Origin: Streptomyces sp. ERV7
Lineage (GTDB): Bacteria; Actinomycetota; Actinomycetes; Streptomycetales; Streptomycetaceae
Reading direction: 5' to 3'
NCBI RefSeq assembly: GCF_001653515.1
Contig: NZ_LYOY01000029.1
Location: 1,550,001-1,614,000, forward strand
Length of the DNA: 64,000 bases
The notes under the pieces: model-generated
What the model was told of the DNA's origin: nothing
The model's database searches: none
The model's input: the letters and a program-made list of their open reading frames with translations, nothing else
In this document: positions 7,333-16,415 of the stretch, one piece after another
Position numbering within the stretch: position 1 is the first letter of the stretch
Layout: each line of letters starts with the position of its first letter
Made by a program: the position numbers and the translations under genes

Positions 7333-9927
7333 TCAGTCCCCCAGCACCGGCAGCAGCTGCGGCAGATGGCCGTCGGAGGCGAGGGCCGCGTCCTGGCGCT
7401 CCTGGGGCACCTCGCCGTACAGCGTGGTGCGCGGCCTGGCCGGGCGGCCCGCCGCCTCCGCGATGGCGACCAGGTCCTTGATGGAGCGGTACGAGCCGTA
7501 ACTCGACCCCGCCATCCGGGAGATGGTCTCCTCCATCAGGGTGCCGCCCAGGTCGTTGGCGCCCGAGCGCAGCATCTCGGCGGCGCCCTCGGTGCCCAGC
7601 TTCACCCAGCTGGTCTGGATGTTGGGGATGTGCGGGTGCAGCAGGAGGCGGGCCATCGCCATCACCGCGCGGTTGTCGCGGGTGGTCGGGCCGGGGCGCG
7701 CGATGCCCGCGAGATAGACCGGCGCGTTGGTGTGGATGAAGGGCAGCGTCACGAACTCGGTGAAACCGCCGGTCTCCTGCTGGATGCGGGAGAGCGTACG
7801 GAAGTGGCCGAGCCAGTGGCGGGGCTGGTCCACATGCCCGTACATCATCGTGGACGAGGAGCGGATGCCCAGCTCGTGCGCGGTCTTCACCACCTCGATC
7901 CAGGTGGCGGTGGGCAGCTTGCCCTTGGTGAGGACCCAGCGGACCTCGTCGTCGAGGATCTCGGCGGCGGTGCCGGGGATCGAGTCGAGGCCCGCCTCCT
8001 TGGCGGCGGTGAGCCATTCGCGGATCGACAGGCCGGTACGGGTGGCGCCGTTGACGACCTCCATCGGGGAGAAGGCGTGCACATGCATGCCCGGGACGCG
8101 CTCCTTGACGGCCCGCGCGATGTCGAAGTACGCCGTGCCCGGCAGGTCGGGGTGGATCCCGCCCTGCATGCACACCTCCACCGCGCCCACGTCCCAGGCC
8201 TGTTCGGCCCGGTCGGCCACCTGGGAGAGCGAGAGGGTGTACGCGTCGGCGTCGGTGCGGCGCTGGGCGAAGGCGCAGAAGCGGCAGCCGGTGTAGCAGA
8301 CGTTGGTGAAGTTGATGTTCCGCGTGACGATGTACGTGACGTCGTCGCCCACCACGTCCCGGCGCAGCTCGTCCGCGATCCGGCAGAGCGCGTCCAGGGC
8401 CGGGCCGTCCGCGTGCAGCAGCGCCAGCGCCTCGTCGTCGGTCAGCTTCGTCGGGTCGTCGGCGGCGGTGGCGAGCGCGGCCCGTACGTCGGTGTCGATA
8501 CGGGAGGGCGCCATACCGGGCGCGGCCGCCTCGCGCAGCGCCTCCCAGTCGCCGTACACCTCGTCGAAGTCGTCGCGGCGGTCCGAGGTACGGCCCTCGG
8601 TATCGATGGTGCGGTGCAGCTCGGTGCGGCCGGTGGAGGTGAAGGCCTCCTCGGGCTCCTGCCACGGGTGGCCCTCGACCACCGCGTCCGGCCGGGCCAG
8701 GCCCGTCTCCGGGTCCGCCAGCGCCCTGACGTGCGGCAGCAGCCGGGGGTCCAGCCAGGGCTCGCCGCGCCGCACGAACTCGGGGTAGACGCAGAGGCGT
8801 TCGCGCAGCTCGAAACCGGCGGCGGCCGACTCGGTGGCGAGCTGCTCGATCCGCGGCCAGGGCCGCTCCGGGTTCACATGGTCGATGGTCAGCGGCGAGA
8901 CCCCGCCCCAGTCGTCGATGCCCGCGCCGATGAGGCGTCCGTACTCGCTGTCCACCAGGTTCGGCGGCGCCTGGAGGCAGGCGGAGGGGCCCATGATGTG
9001 CCGGGCCACGGCGACGGTGGCGACCAGCTCGTCCAGCTCCGCGTCCGGCATCCCGCGCATCGCGGTGTCCGGCTTGGCGCGGAAGTTCTGGATGATCAGC
9101 TCCTGGATGCCGTGGTACGAGCGGGCCACGCGGCGCAGCGCGAACAGCGAGTCGGCGCGCTCCTCGTACGTCTCGCCGATCCCGATGAGCAGCCCGCTGG
9201 TGAACGGGACGGAGGAGCGCCCGGCGTCCTCAAGGACCCGCAGCCGTACGGCGGGCTCCTTGTCCGGGGAGCCGTGGTGCGGGCCGCCCGGCTCCGACCA
9301 CAGCCGGGTCGCCGTGGTCTCCAGCATCATGCCCATGCTCGGGGCGACGGGCTTGAGGCGCTGGAAGTCGGTCCACGACATCACGCCGGGGTTGAGGTGC
9401 GGCAGCAGCCCGGTCTCCTCCAGGATGCGGATGGAGATCGCCCGGACGTAGGCGATGGTGTCGTCGTAGCCATGCGCGTCCAGCCACTCGCGAGCCTCCG
9501 GCCAGCGGTCCTCCGGCTTGTCGCCGAGGGTGATCAGGGCTTCCTTGCAGCCGAGTGCGGCGCCCCGGCGGGCGATGTCCAGCACCTCGTCGGGGGACAT
9601 GAACATCCCGTGCCCGGCCCGGCGCAGCTTGCCGGGGACGGTGACGAAGGTGCAGTAGTGGCACTTGTCCCGGCACAGCCGGGTGAGCGGGACGAAGACG
9701 CTCTTGGAGTACGTGATGACTCCCGGGCGGCCCGCCGCCGCGAGGCCCGCGTCGCGCACGCGGCCGGCCGAGGCGGCCAGGTCGACCAGGTCCTCGCCGC
9801 GCGCCTGAAGCAGCACGGCGGCCTCGGCGGTGTCCAGCGCGACGCCGTCCCGGGCCCGTTTCAGCGCGCGCCGCATCGCGTTGGCGGTCGGTGCGGGGGC
9901 CTGCGGCGGTTGCGTGCTGGAAGTCAT
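7333..9927 (-). CDS. fbiC: Bifunctional FO synthase (CofG/CofH fusion)
   Basis: 864 residues. Two radical-SAM halves are fused. The CofG half has CxxxCxxC at Cys85, Cys89 and Cys92 (CRDKCHYC). The CofH half has it at Cys544, Cys548 and Cys551 (CYTGCRFC). Together they build 7,8-didemethyl-8-hydroxy-5-deazariboflavin from tyrosine and 5-amino-6-ribitylaminouracil, the chromophore step of coenzyme F420 synthesis in the cytoplasm. Fusion of both halves is the normal actinobacterial form (FbiC). Start ATG 9927 is placed where homology begins; no strong Shine-Dalgarno is visible. The NTPase gene follows closely downstream. Confidence 0.95.
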   Translation of the reverse strand: MTSSTQPPQAPAPTANAMRRALKRARDGVALDTAEAAVLLQARGEDLVDLAASAGRVRDAGLAAAGRPGVITYSKSVFVPLTRLCRDKCHYCTFVTVPGKLRRAGHGMFMSPDEVLDIARRGAALGCKEALITLGDKPEDRWPEAREWLDAHGYDDTIAYVRAISIRILEETGLLPHLNPGVMSWTDFQRLKPVAPSMGMMLETTATRLWSEPGGPHHGSPDKEPAVRLRVLEDAGRSSVPFTSGLLIGIGETYEERADSLFALRRVARSYHGIQELIIQNFRAKPDTAMRGMPDAELDELVATVAVARHIMGPSACLQAPPNLVDSEYGRLIGAGIDDWGGVSPLTIDHVNPERPWPRIEQLATESAAAGFELRERLCVYPEFVRRGEPWLDPRLLPHVRALADPETGLARPDAVVEGHPWQEPEEAFTSTGRTELHRTIDTEGRTSDRRDDFDEVYGDWEALREAAAPGMAPSRIDTDVRAALATAADDPTKLTDDEALALLHADGPALDALCRIADELRRDVVGDDVTYIVTRNINFTNVCYTGCRFCAFAQRRTDADAYTLSLSQVADRAEQAWDVGAVEVCMQGGIHPDLPGTAYFDIARAVKERVPGMHVHAFSPMEVVNGATRTGLSIREWLTAAKEAGLDSIPGTAAEILDDEVRWVLTKGKLPTATWIEVVKTAHELGIRSSSTMMYGHVDQPRHWLGHFRTLSRIQQETGGFTEFVTLPFIHTNAPVYLAGIARPGPTTRDNRAVMAMARLLLHPHIPNIQTSWVKLGTEGAAEMLRSGANDLGGTLMEETISRMAGSSYGSYRSIKDLVAIAEAAGRPARPRTTLYGEVPQERQDAALASDGHLPQLLPVLGD

Positions 9928-10004
9928 CCCCCGAGCATACGAGCGGGGCGGGGCGGGGTCCCACCCCGCCCCTTCCCGAAACTCTCCGAGGGTGTCCGTT
10001 TCAT

Positions 10005-10098
10005 CTGCGGGCCGGTGGGGGCTTGTCGCGCAGTTCCCCGCGCCCCTAGGTGCCCAGGGGCGCGGGGAACTGCGCGAGCAGCCACAGACGGCCCGCAG
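10005..10098. repeat. Streptomyces-type intergenic palindromic repeat
   Basis: A perfect 22-base-pair inverted repeat (10026-10047 and 10056-10077, arm TCGCGCAGTTCCCCGCGCCC plus CT) with an 8-base loop sits inside an outer 10-base stem (10005-10014 CTGCGGGCCG and 10089-10098). I recognise the inner arm as a highly repeated intergenic element of Streptomyces genomes. It lies between the imidazolonepropionase-like gene and FO synthase on the same strand and could act as a terminator or mRNA stabiliser. Confidence 0.8.
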
Positions 10099-10106
10099 GT
10101 GGGGGG

Positions 10107-10613
10107 TCAGCGCGCGCGGTACACCAGGCGGCCGCCCACCACGGTCGCCACGCACACCCCATCCGTATCGAAGATCGCGAATCGGGCTGGGCCGCCCACG
10201 GTCAAGGGGGGCAGGACGGGCGTGGGGACCACGGCGAGGCCCGAGCGTCGTACCGCTTCCGCGACCACCCGCACCCGCAACTCCCCGACCACCGCCACGA
10301 CCCCCCGCGCCAGCAGCCGCTGCACGCCCCGCCGCGCGCTCCCGCCCCGGCGGACGTCGTCGATCGGGAAGGACGGCGAGAGGATCGGCTCCGTGCCGAG
10401 CGCGTCCGCCTCGCGGGGGTCCGGGTGGTACGCCCGCTCCAGCAGCTCAGGGCCAGAGGTGTCGACGAGCCCCGGCGACACCTCCCCCGGCCAGCGCCGC
10501 ACCCGCGCGGCCGGATACGCCGCGGCCAGCTCCTCGTACGGCCCGAGCGCGGCCACCACCGCCCCGTCGACCAGGACGGAGTCGCCCGCCTCCGGGGCGT
10601 GGATCGTCAGCAC
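10107..10613 (-). CDS. Imidazolonepropionase-like (amidohydrolase-terminus) protein
   Basis: 168 residues from GTG 10613, located 17 bases after the mqnC stop on the same strand, so probably in one operon. The N-terminal part ([20 protein letters not shown], then [22 protein letters not shown]) looks like the outer beta-sandwich and first strand of metal-dependent amidohydrolases. The barrel with the rest of the active site is absent, and the C-terminal part ([15 protein letters not shown]) again resembles the sandwich domain. The same partner next to mqnC is common in Streptomyces. A link to deamination of aminodeoxyfutalosine is tempting but unproven, since the catalytic His/Asp set is missing. 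Confidence 0.6.
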   Translation of the reverse strand: MLTIHAPEAGDSVLVDGAVVAALGPYEELAAAYPAARVRRWPGEVSPGLVDTSGPELLERAYHPDPREADALGTEPILSPSFPIDDVRRGGSARRGVQRLLARGVVAVVGELRVRVVAEAVRRSGLAVVPTPVLPPLTVGGPARFAIFDTDGVCVATVVGGRLVYRAR

Positions 10614-10630
10614 GGAAAGCTACGGGAGGG

Positions 10631-11830
10631 CTAGTTGGACGCCAGGAGCTTCAGCTCGGGGTGTGCCGTCCCGCCCTCGATGGCCGTCGAGGAGATGTGC
10701 GACATGACCCGCTCGTCGACCGGGTCGTTCGCCGGGTCGTCGTGGACCAGCAGGTGCTCGTACGTCGTCGCCCGCTGGGCAGGCACCCGGCCCGCCTTGC
10801 GGATCAGGTCGATGATCTCCATGCGGTTGGAGCGGTGCTTGGCGCCCGCCGAGGAGACGACGTTCTCCTCCAGCATGATCGAGCCGAGGTCGTCCGCGCC
10901 GTAGTGCAGCGACAGCTGGCCCGCCTCCTTGCCGACGGTGAGCCAGGAGCCCTGGATGTGGGCGATGTTGTCGAGGAAGAGACGCGCGACCGCCAGCATC
11001 CGCAGGTACTCGAAGACGCTCGCCTGCGTCCGGCCCTTCAGATGGTTGTTCTCGGGCTGGTAGGTGTACGGGATGAACGCGCGGAAGCCGCCCGTGCGGT
11101 CCTGTACGTCGCGGATCATCCGGATGTGCTCGATGCGCTCGGCGTTGGTCTCGCCGGTGCCCATCAGCATGGTCGACGTCGACTCGACGCCCAGCCGGTG
11201 CGCGGTCTCCATGATCTCCAGCCACCGCTCGCCGCTCTCCTTGAGCGGGGCGATCGCCTTGCGCGGCCGCTCGGGCAGCAGCTCCGCGCCGGCGCCCGCG
11301 AAGGAGTCGAGACCGGCGGCGTGGATGCGCTGGATCGCCTCCTCCACCGAGACCCCGGAGATCCGGGCCATGTGGTCGACCTCGGAGGCGCCGAGGGAGT
11401 GGATGACCAGCTGCGGGAAGGCCTGCTTGATGGCGCTGAAGTGCTTCTCGTAGTACTCGACGCCGTAGTCCGGGTGGTGGCCGCCCTGGAACATCACCTG
11501 GGTGCCGCCCAGCTCGACGGTCTCCGCGCAGCGGCGCAGGATGTCGTCGAGGTCGCGGGTCCAGCCCTTCTTGGTGTCCTTGGGGGCCGCGTAGAAGGCG
11601 CAGAACTTGCACGCCGTGACGCACACGTTCGTGTAGTTGATGTTGCGCTCGATGATGTACGTGGCGATGTGCTCGGTCCCGGCGTACCGGCGGCGGCGCA
11701 CCGCGTCGGCGGCGGCGCCCAGCGCGTGCAGCGGCGCCGAGCGGTAGAGGTCGAGCGCCTCTTCGGGGGTGATGCGTCCACCCGCGGCGGCACGGTCGAG
11801 AACGGACTGAAGGTCGGCCTTCTCAGTCAC
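10631..11830 (-). CDS. mqnC: Cyclic dehypoxanthinyl futalosine synthase
   Basis: 399 residues, GTG start at 11830 with AAAGGGA eight bases upstream. Radical-SAM cluster motif CVTACKFC (Cys70, Cys74, Cys77), preceded by ERNINYTNV. The protein aligns over its full length with MqnC, which cyclises dehypoxanthine futalosine in the futalosine route to menaquinone. mqnA and mqnE lie elsewhere in the window (14989 and 38728), so the pathway is dispersed rather than in one operon. Downstream, the imidazolonepropionase-like gene follows in the same direction. Radical-SAM relatives CofH and MqnE in the same window share the fold but differ in the motif context. Confidence 0.93.
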   Translation of the reverse strand: MTEKADLQSVLDRAAAGGRITPEEALDLYRSAPLHALGAAADAVRRRRYAGTEHIATYIIERNINYTNVCVTACKFCAFYAAPKDTKKGWTRDLDDILRRCAETVELGGTQVMFQGGHHPDYGVEYYEKHFSAIKQAFPQLVIHSLGASEVDHMARISGVSVEEAIQRIHAAGLDSFAGAGAELLPERPRKAIAPLKESGERWLEIMETAHRLGVESTSTMLMGTGETNAERIEHIRMIRDVQDRTGGFRAFIPYTYQPENNHLKGRTQASVFEYLRMLAVARLFLDNIAHIQGSWLTVGKEAGQLSLHYGADDLGSIMLEENVVSSAGAKHRSNRMEIIDLIRKAGRVPAQRATTYEHLLVHDDPANDPVDERVMSHISSTAIEGGTAHPELKLLASN

Positions 11831-11938
11831 CGGGGTGTCCCTTTCGGCAGGGTTGCGGACGGACCGCGCCAGCCTACGCCAGCGGGCCCGGTCCCCTTCG
11901 GCCCGGGTGCCGGGCCTGCGCGAACGGGACCGCGCCCG

Positions 11939-13674
11939 TCAGCCCGTCTCCTTGACCAGCGTCGCGTACGGGTTGCCCGCGCCCAGCTCCCTCGACTCGT
12001 ACTTCAGCGTGCCGTCGGAGTTGCGGGTGAAGACCAGGGTGGCCGTGCCGGTGGTGCACAGGCCCGCCGTGCTCTGGCGCGTCCCGTCGGTGCGCTCCTC
12101 GATCGTCACGCGCTGGGCGGTGCCGGAGACCAGCCTGCCCACCCCGAAGCACTCCACCGTCGTGCCGATCACGGTGATCTTGGAGGAGGTGTGCAGGACG
12201 TCCTCGCCGGTGGCGCCCGCCTTGAACACCGCCGTCAGATCGCCGTGCGGCTGGCCGCTCGTGGACTCGGTCATCGGGCCCTTCCAGGTCCCGAGGAACG
12301 CCTTCGGCACCTCCGACACCGCCGGGCCGCCCGTGGCCCCCGGGCTCGTGTCCGCGGGCTCGCCCGACTTGCCCGGGCCGCTCGACGCCGAGTTGTCCTT
12401 CTGGTCGCCGCCGCCCGGCATCAGGTCGAAGACGAACGCGGCCCCGACGGTCGCCGCCGCCAGCGCCCCCGCGACGGCCAGCGCGAGCGTGCAGCTCACC
12501 CTGCGCCCCCGCCCCCGCTCGCCCCGCTCGACCGCCGTGCCCACCGAGAGCGAGACGCGGGGCGCGACGGTGGGCGGCTCGGGCGTACGCGGCCCGGGCA
12601 CGGCATCGGCGACGGACGCCGTGCCCGGCCCACCGCCCGCACCGGTCCCCCGCGCGTACGAGCCGGGCGCGGACCCGTGCGAGCCCGCCGCCCCGTAGGA
12701 CGCGTCCGGCGGGCCGAACACCCCCACCGCCGGGCCGGTGAACGCCACCGGGCCCGAGGCGTCCGCCGCCCGCTCCTCCGGCTCCAGGTCGAGCAGCCGC
12801 ACCGCCGACCGGCTGACCTCCTCCACCAGCGCCCCCGGCAGCCAGCCGCCCGCCACCAGGGCGGCCGCGCCGCCCGGGGCGAGCCGCCGGGCAAGCTCGG
12901 CGGGGCGGGGCGGGCCCCGGCCGTCTTGGCCAGGCACGCGCCCACCACCGCCCGCAGCTCCCCGTCGAGCCGCCCGTCCAGCTCGGGCTCCTCGTGCACC
13001 ACCTTGTAGAGCAGCGCGGCCGAGGAGTCGCCCGGGAACGGGGGCGCGCCGGTGGCCGCGTACGCCAGGACCGCGCCCAGCGAGAAGACGTCGGCGGCGC
13101 CGGTGACGCCCTTGCCGAGGATCTGCTCGGGCGACATATAGCCCGGCGAGCCGATCGAGACCCCGGACGCGGTGAGCGAGGCCGTGCCGTCCGTGGCGCG
13201 GGCGATGCCGAAGTCGATCAGCCGGGGGCCGTCGAGGGTGAGCAGCACGTTGGAGGGCTTCACATCGCGGTGGACGAGGCCGAGCGCGTGCACCGCCGCC
13301 AGCGCCTCCGCGAGCCCGGCGCCCAGCGCGCGCACCGCGTGCTCGGGCAGCGGGCCGTGCGCGGCGATCGCCTGGGCCAGCGAGGGCCCCGCCACATAGC
13401 CGGTGGCGACCCAGGGCACCGGCGCCTCGGGGTCGGCGTCCAGGACCTGTGCGGTCCAGGCGCCGCCGACCCGGCGGGCCGCCTCCACCTCGTGGCGGAA
13501 CCGGGCGCGGAACTGTTCGTCGAGGGCGAAGTGCGGGTGGACCACCTTCACGGCGACCGTGCGGCCGCCGGAGCTGCGGCCCAGATAGACCCGGCCCATG
13601 CCGCCGGCCCCGAGCCTGCCGAGCAGCCGGTAGGCGCCGATGGTGTGCGGTTCGCCGGCTTCGAGCGGCTGCAT
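11939..13674 (-). pseudogene. Membrane Ser/Thr protein kinase, interrupted by a frameshift
   Basis: Hanks-type kinase from ATG 13674. It has the glycine loop GRLGAGGMGRVYLG, VAVKVV, catalytic HRDVKPSN, DFG and GSPGYMSPEQ in the activation segment. After AKTAGARPAP the frame is lost, near 12899-12920 in a GGGGCGGGGCGGG tract. The next frame continues with ELARRLAPGG, a Ser/Pro linker, a transmembrane segment (VSCTLALAVAGALAAATVGA) and an extracellular domain of about 150 residues. Total length is 1736 bases, remainder two, so one missing base would restore a protein of 578 residues. Either a sequencing deletion or a true mutation. If intact it would be a PknB-like sensor kinase with an unknown external ligand domain. 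Confidence 0.8.
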
Positions 13675-13875
13675 CGCGATCTGCTCTCCCCCATGCCGTC
13701 AAGTACGGTCGCACAGCAGGGTAGAGCGTGACGTGCGCCGGATCACTCGGCCGGGCCCGATCAGGGACGTACGGCGGCGAACCGATTCGAAATCCAGGTC
13801 GTCTCTCTCTGCGGAGTTCGCACGGTAAACCTCACAGTTGGCCGCCAAACGCCCCAAAACGTCTCGGAGCATCGC

Positions 13876-14922
13876 ATGAATCGCCGTACCACCGCACTCA
13901 TAGCCGCCGCCGTCCTCGGCTCGGTCGCGTTGGTGTCGGGCTGCTCCGACGAGGGCGAGCCGGTGAGCTTCGACGGCGGTGCCTCCTCGAAGGCGCCCGC
14001 GCCCAAGGGCAGCGGCGGCGCCGGGCAGAACAAGCCGGGCGACAAGAAGGTCTCCGAGGTCGCCGCCAAGACGCTGCTGCCGACCGGCCCGAAGGCGCAG
14101 TTCACCACGCAGAACACGCTGGAGGACGGCACCAAGATCGGCATGACCACGCTGCACGGCAAGAAGTCGGGCTTCACGGGCAAGGTGTGGGTCTGGGCGC
14201 CGAAGCAGTACTTCGACCCCAAGTACGCGCAGAGCGGCTTCCCGGTGCTGATAGCCCTGCCCGGCGGCAACGGCTACCCCAAGAACTACTGGATGGGCAC
14301 CGACCTCAAGCTGCAGAGCAGCATCACCGAGTGGTCCAAGCAGGGCAAGGGCGTCCCGTTCGTCGTGGTGATGCCGGTGCTCAACCCGGACGCGAAGTAC
14401 TACTACGACGGCAGTGACATACCGGGGCAGCCCAAGATGGGCACCTGGATGACCGAGGACGTGCCGGACTTCGTGAAGGCGAACTTCCGCACCTTCAAGT
14501 CCCGCGACGGCTGGGCGTTCATGGGCTCCTCCTCCGGCGGCTTCGTCGGCCTGAAGTCGGTGCTCAAGCGCCCCGACCAGTTCAAGGCCGTGATCGCCTC
14601 GGGCCCGGACACCGTGCCGGACTCCCCGCTGTGGGCCGGCCACGAGGCCGAGAAGCAGGCGAACAACCCGGAGAAGCTCGCCCAGGCCCTGATCGACAGA
14701 AACGGCCCCGAGGTCGACCTCGCCTTCCAGATCGGCACCAAGGAGGGCGGCATGGCGAATCTGAACGGCTTCATCGCCAAGTACGGCAAGGGCCCGGTCA
14801 AGACCCACCTCCAGGTGATCCAGGGCGGCAAGCACAACGCCCACACCTACATCAAGGGGATGGGCGACGGGACCATGCAGTGGATCAGCAGCAAGCTGCA
14901 GGCCCCGATCCCGTCTCCCTGA
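13876..14922 (+). CDS. Secreted esterase-like alpha/beta-hydrolase lipoprotein
   Basis: 348 residues. The N-terminus is a lipoprotein signal with lipobox LVSGC (Cys23), so the protein should sit on the outer face of the membrane. After a Gly/Lys/Ala linker comes an esterase-D/antigen-85-like hydrolase domain: VLIALPGGNGYP (oxyanion side), nucleophile elbow GSSSG with Ser219, and a C-terminal GGKHNAHTY providing the likely His. Substrate unknown; acyl esters or cell-envelope lipids are possible. It is divergent from the kinase gene, with 201 bases between them. Confidence 0.75.
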   Translation: MNRRTTALIAAAVLGSVALVSGCSDEGEPVSFDGGASSKAPAPKGSGGAGQNKPGDKKVSEVAAKTLLPTGPKAQFTTQNTLEDGTKIGMTTLHGKKSGFTGKVWVWAPKQYFDPKYAQSGFPVLIALPGGNGYPKNYWMGTDLKLQSSITEWSKQGKGVPFVVVMPVLNPDAKYYYDGSDIPGQPKMGTWMTEDVPDFVKANFRTFKSRDGWAFMGSSSGGFVGLKSVLKRPDQFKAVIASGPDTVPDSPLWAGHEAEKQANNPEKLAQALIDRNGPEVDLAFQIGTKEGGMANLNGFIAKYGKGPVKTHLQVIQGGKHNAHTYIKGMGDGTMQWISSKLQAPIPSP

Positions 14923-14988
14923 CACGGAACGCGGGACCCCGCGCCGCGCGGTCTTCCGTTACGGCATCTCCCGTTGCGCGGCCTTCCC

Positions 14989-15846
<858 letters not shown>

Positions 15847-16006
15847 CTAGACCTGTCCGGTTTGTCCAGCTACGGCGGGTAGGTGCGTCAGCGCGTCGGA
15901 GGGCTAGTCAAACGTCCGAGTGACGTGATCTTTCCCTCTACCGCAGCCCCGATCCTGCGTGCTACGCTCCTCGCAAGTTGCAGTTTGGTTTCCCTTGCAG
16001 TACAGA

Positions 16007-16044
16007 GCCTGCGGAGCATGTAACCCGCAGGCTTTTGTAGTTTT
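16007..16044 (+). promoter_or_regulatory. Leader hairpin with T-rich tail upstream of the cold-shock gene
   Basis: GCCTGCGG and CCGCAGGC form an 8-base-pair stem (16007-16014/16025-16032) followed by TTTTGTAGTTTT, the layout of an intrinsic terminator, 55 bases before the cold-shock start codon. It could be an attenuator or antiterminable leader, or the end of an upstream small RNA. Confidence 0.55.
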
Positions 16045-16098
16045 CAGACTTCTTAGCAGGTTCTGGAGCAGGGCAACCCTTTGGCCCAAGGAGGGCTT

Positions 16099-16302
16099 AT
16101 GGCTACCGGAACCGTCAAGTGGTTCAACGCTGAAAAGGGCTTCGGCTTCATCGCCCAGGACGGCGGCGGCCCGGATGTCTTCGTCCACTACTCCGCGATC
16201 AACGCGGCCGGGTTCCGCTCCCTTGAGGAGAACCAGGTCGTGAACTTCGACGTCACGCAGGGTCCGAAGGGCCCGCAGGCGGAGAACGTCACCCCGGCCT
16301 AG
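16099..16302 (+). CDS. Cold-shock domain protein
   Basis: 67 residues, one OB-fold cold-shock domain. RNP1-type KGFGFI at 13-18 and RNP2-type VFVHY at 27-31 bind single-stranded RNA or DNA, so the protein acts as an RNA chaperone in the cytoplasm. Start ATG 16099 is fixed by AAGGAGG seven bases upstream. A perfect-looking terminator follows at 16339. The unusually long leader with a terminator-like hairpin suggests post-transcriptional control, as known in principle for cold-shock genes. Confidence 0.95.
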   Translation: MATGTVKWFNAEKGFGFIAQDGGGPDVFVHYSAINAAGFRSLEENQVVNFDVTQGPKGPQAENVTPA

Positions 16303-16338
16303 TTGCCCGGGTCGGCGATCGCTGACTAGCAGTACCCA

Positions 16339-16380
16339 AGGAGCCCTTTCCCGTACGGCGACGTACGGAAAAGGGCTCCT
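16339..16380. terminator. Bidirectional terminator between cold-shock and acyl-CoA synthetase genes
   Basis: AGGAGCCCTTTCCCGTAC and GTACGGAAAAGGGCTCCT pair almost perfectly around a 6-base loop. It lies between the convergent cold-shock gene (+) and acyl-CoA synthetase (-). Confidence 0.8.
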
Positions 16381-16415
16381 GCCTTTCGCCTCCACCAATC
16401 TCTACGTATTCCGGC

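Noticed and set aside
10107..10613. Naming the imidazolonepropionase-like protein as the aminodeoxyfutalosine deaminase
   Set aside because: It lacks the amidohydrolase barrel and metal ligands; only its position near mqnC suggests the link.
7366..10707. Open frame of 1113 codons antisense to FO synthase
   Set aside because: The minus-strand FO synthase has complete radical-SAM motifs in both halves; this frame is its shadow.
9830..13009. Open frame of 1059 codons antisense to mqnC and the kinase
   Set aside because: Runs across several real genes and the repeat without any domain.
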